Shown in pieces: positions 5,615 to 5,926 of a DNA stretch of 5,926 nucleotides. The notes under the pieces were generated by a model. It searched no databases and had not been told where the DNA came from. It saw only the letters and a list, made by a program, of their open reading frames with translations. Position 1 is the stretch's first letter. Every line of letters begins with the position of its first letter. The position numbers and the translations under genes are program-made. The stretch spans positions 1 to 5,926 of the forward strand of contig USHP01000130.1 in NCBI GenBank assembly GCA_900554625.1, read 5' to 3'. Source of the stretch: an uncultured Eubacteriales bacterium. Lineage in GTDB: Bacteria; Bacillota; Clostridia; Oscillospirales; Oscillospiraceae.

Positions 5615-5624
5615 CGCAATTGCG
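5615..5624. promoter_or_regulatory. 10-bp perfect palindrome next to the methyltransferase promoter
   Basis: CGCAATTGCG is a perfect palindrome. It ends one base from the -35 hexamer of the minus-strand promoter and lies in the divergent region. It could be an operator or chance; it shares the CAATTG core with the palindrome at 332-341. Confidence 0.25.
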
Positions 5625-5661
5625 TAAGCCCTCAAAAAATGAAAAATCTTCCGCACCCATG

Positions 5662-5691
5662 GTTTAAGCAAAGAAAAATAGGGCTATACTC
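5662..5691 (+). promoter_or_regulatory. Promoter of the right-edge membrane protein gene, possibly sigma-F type
   Basis: TATACT (5685-5690) is a good vegetative -10 but no proper -35 lies 16-18 bp upstream. Read instead as a forespore promoter, GTTTA (5662-5666) and GGCTATACTC (5682-5691), spaced 15 bp, match the sigma-F pattern GYATA / GGnnAnAHTR, as recalled, at 4 of 5 and 6 of 7 defined positions. The ribosome site GGAGGTG (5698-5704) follows. Confidence 0.45.
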
Positions 5692-5714
5692 AGCTTCGGA
5701 GGTGCTAATTTACC

Positions 5715-5926
5715 ATGAGCGACAACAAAAACACCGGTCGCGGCTTTGCTGGTAAGGGCTACTACATAGCCCTGATCCTGTGTGCTGCGGCCATCGGAAT
5801 CACCGGCTATTTGTACTACCAAAACGCAAGCCAGACCGAACAGATTTCCATCCAGGAAACCGAGGATGTGCTGGTAGGCACCATGGGGACGGAAGATGTG
5901 GCAGTCATCGCCACCCAGCCCCAGAC
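5715..5926 (+). CDS. Membrane-anchored protein, 5' part; possibly SpoIIQ-like M23 protein
   Basis: Seventy full codons are present before the window ends. The product has a short polar N-terminus (1-14, with R9 and K14), one membrane segment (about 16-35, starting YYIALILC and ending GYLYY), then an acidic, Gln/Thr-rich stretch (from about 36) that would lie outside the membrane. This is the layout of a type II single-pass protein with an extracytoplasmic domain still to come. The sequence around GKGYYIAL...GITGY resembles the anchors of clostridial SpoIIQ-like and other M23 metallopeptidase-family proteins, which act in the engulfment-stage channel between mother cell and forespore. That is recognition by resemblance: no catalytic part is visible, so another anchored protein is possible. 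The ATG at 5715 has GGAGGTG 10 nt upstream. It is divergent from the methyltransferase gene. Confidence 0.6.
   Translation, partial: MSDNKNTGRGFAGKGYYIALILCAAAIGITGYLYYQNASQTEQISIQETEDVLVGTMGTEDVAVIATQPQ

Noticed and set aside
5554..5619. Earlier starts for the methyltransferase gene
   Set aside because: The far-upstream start would place coding sequence across the promoter, and the nearer ATG at 5557-5559 is only 2 nt from the ribosome site.

Overview
The window looks like chromosomal DNA from a Gram-positive, spore-forming member of the Clostridia, most likely of the Ruminococcaceae/Oscillospiraceae type. The signs are GC-rich coding sequence, strong AGGAGG-type ribosome binding sites, near-consensus vegetative promoters, a TTG start on murA, protein sequences of clostridial character, and a right-edge gene that resembles a sporulation membrane protein. 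The genus is not determined. No rRNA, tRNA, CRISPR array, transposase or phage gene was seen.

Layout from left to right. (1) 1-1440, cysteine synthesis: the 5' part of cysK (minus strand, running off the left edge) and cysE (plus strand) are divergent. They are separated by 120 bp in which the two promoters place their -35 hexamers directly back to back. CysE makes O-acetylserine and CysK turns it into cysteine. A strong hairpin terminator closes cysE. (2) 1444-2728, minus strand: a GNAT acetyltransferase resembling diamine/spermidine acetyltransferase lies downstream of tcdA, the tRNA t6A dehydratase. The GNAT gene is visibly AT-richer than its neighbours and looks like an acquired or recently inserted gene. 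(3) 2729-2862: a non-coding gap with a two-sided terminator and a 60-bp imperfect palindrome that abuts the murA stop codon. (4) 2863-4128, minus strand: murA, the first committed enzyme of peptidoglycan synthesis, starts with TTG and has its own promoter. (5) 4129-4263: the murA leader and promoter, plus three overlapping GC-rich stem-loops just after the next gene. (6) 4264-5553, minus strand: an RsmF/NOL1-NOP2-Sun type RNA m5C methyltransferase with its own extended -10 promoter. (7) 5554-5926: a divergent promoter region, then the first 70 codons of a membrane-anchored protein on the plus strand. That protein is probably SpoIIQ-like/M23 peptidase-like, and the promoter has features that could suit the forespore sigma factor.

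The window is mostly housekeeping: sulfur assimilation, tRNA and rRNA modification, and cell wall. I see no multi-gene defence or biosynthetic system. The points worth a second look are regulatory or structural: the shared-core divergent cysK/cysE promoters, an unusual cysteine-rich tail on CysE in place of the usual CysK-docking end, the intergenic palindromic element, the hairpin array before murA, and the possible sigma-F promoter at the right edge.
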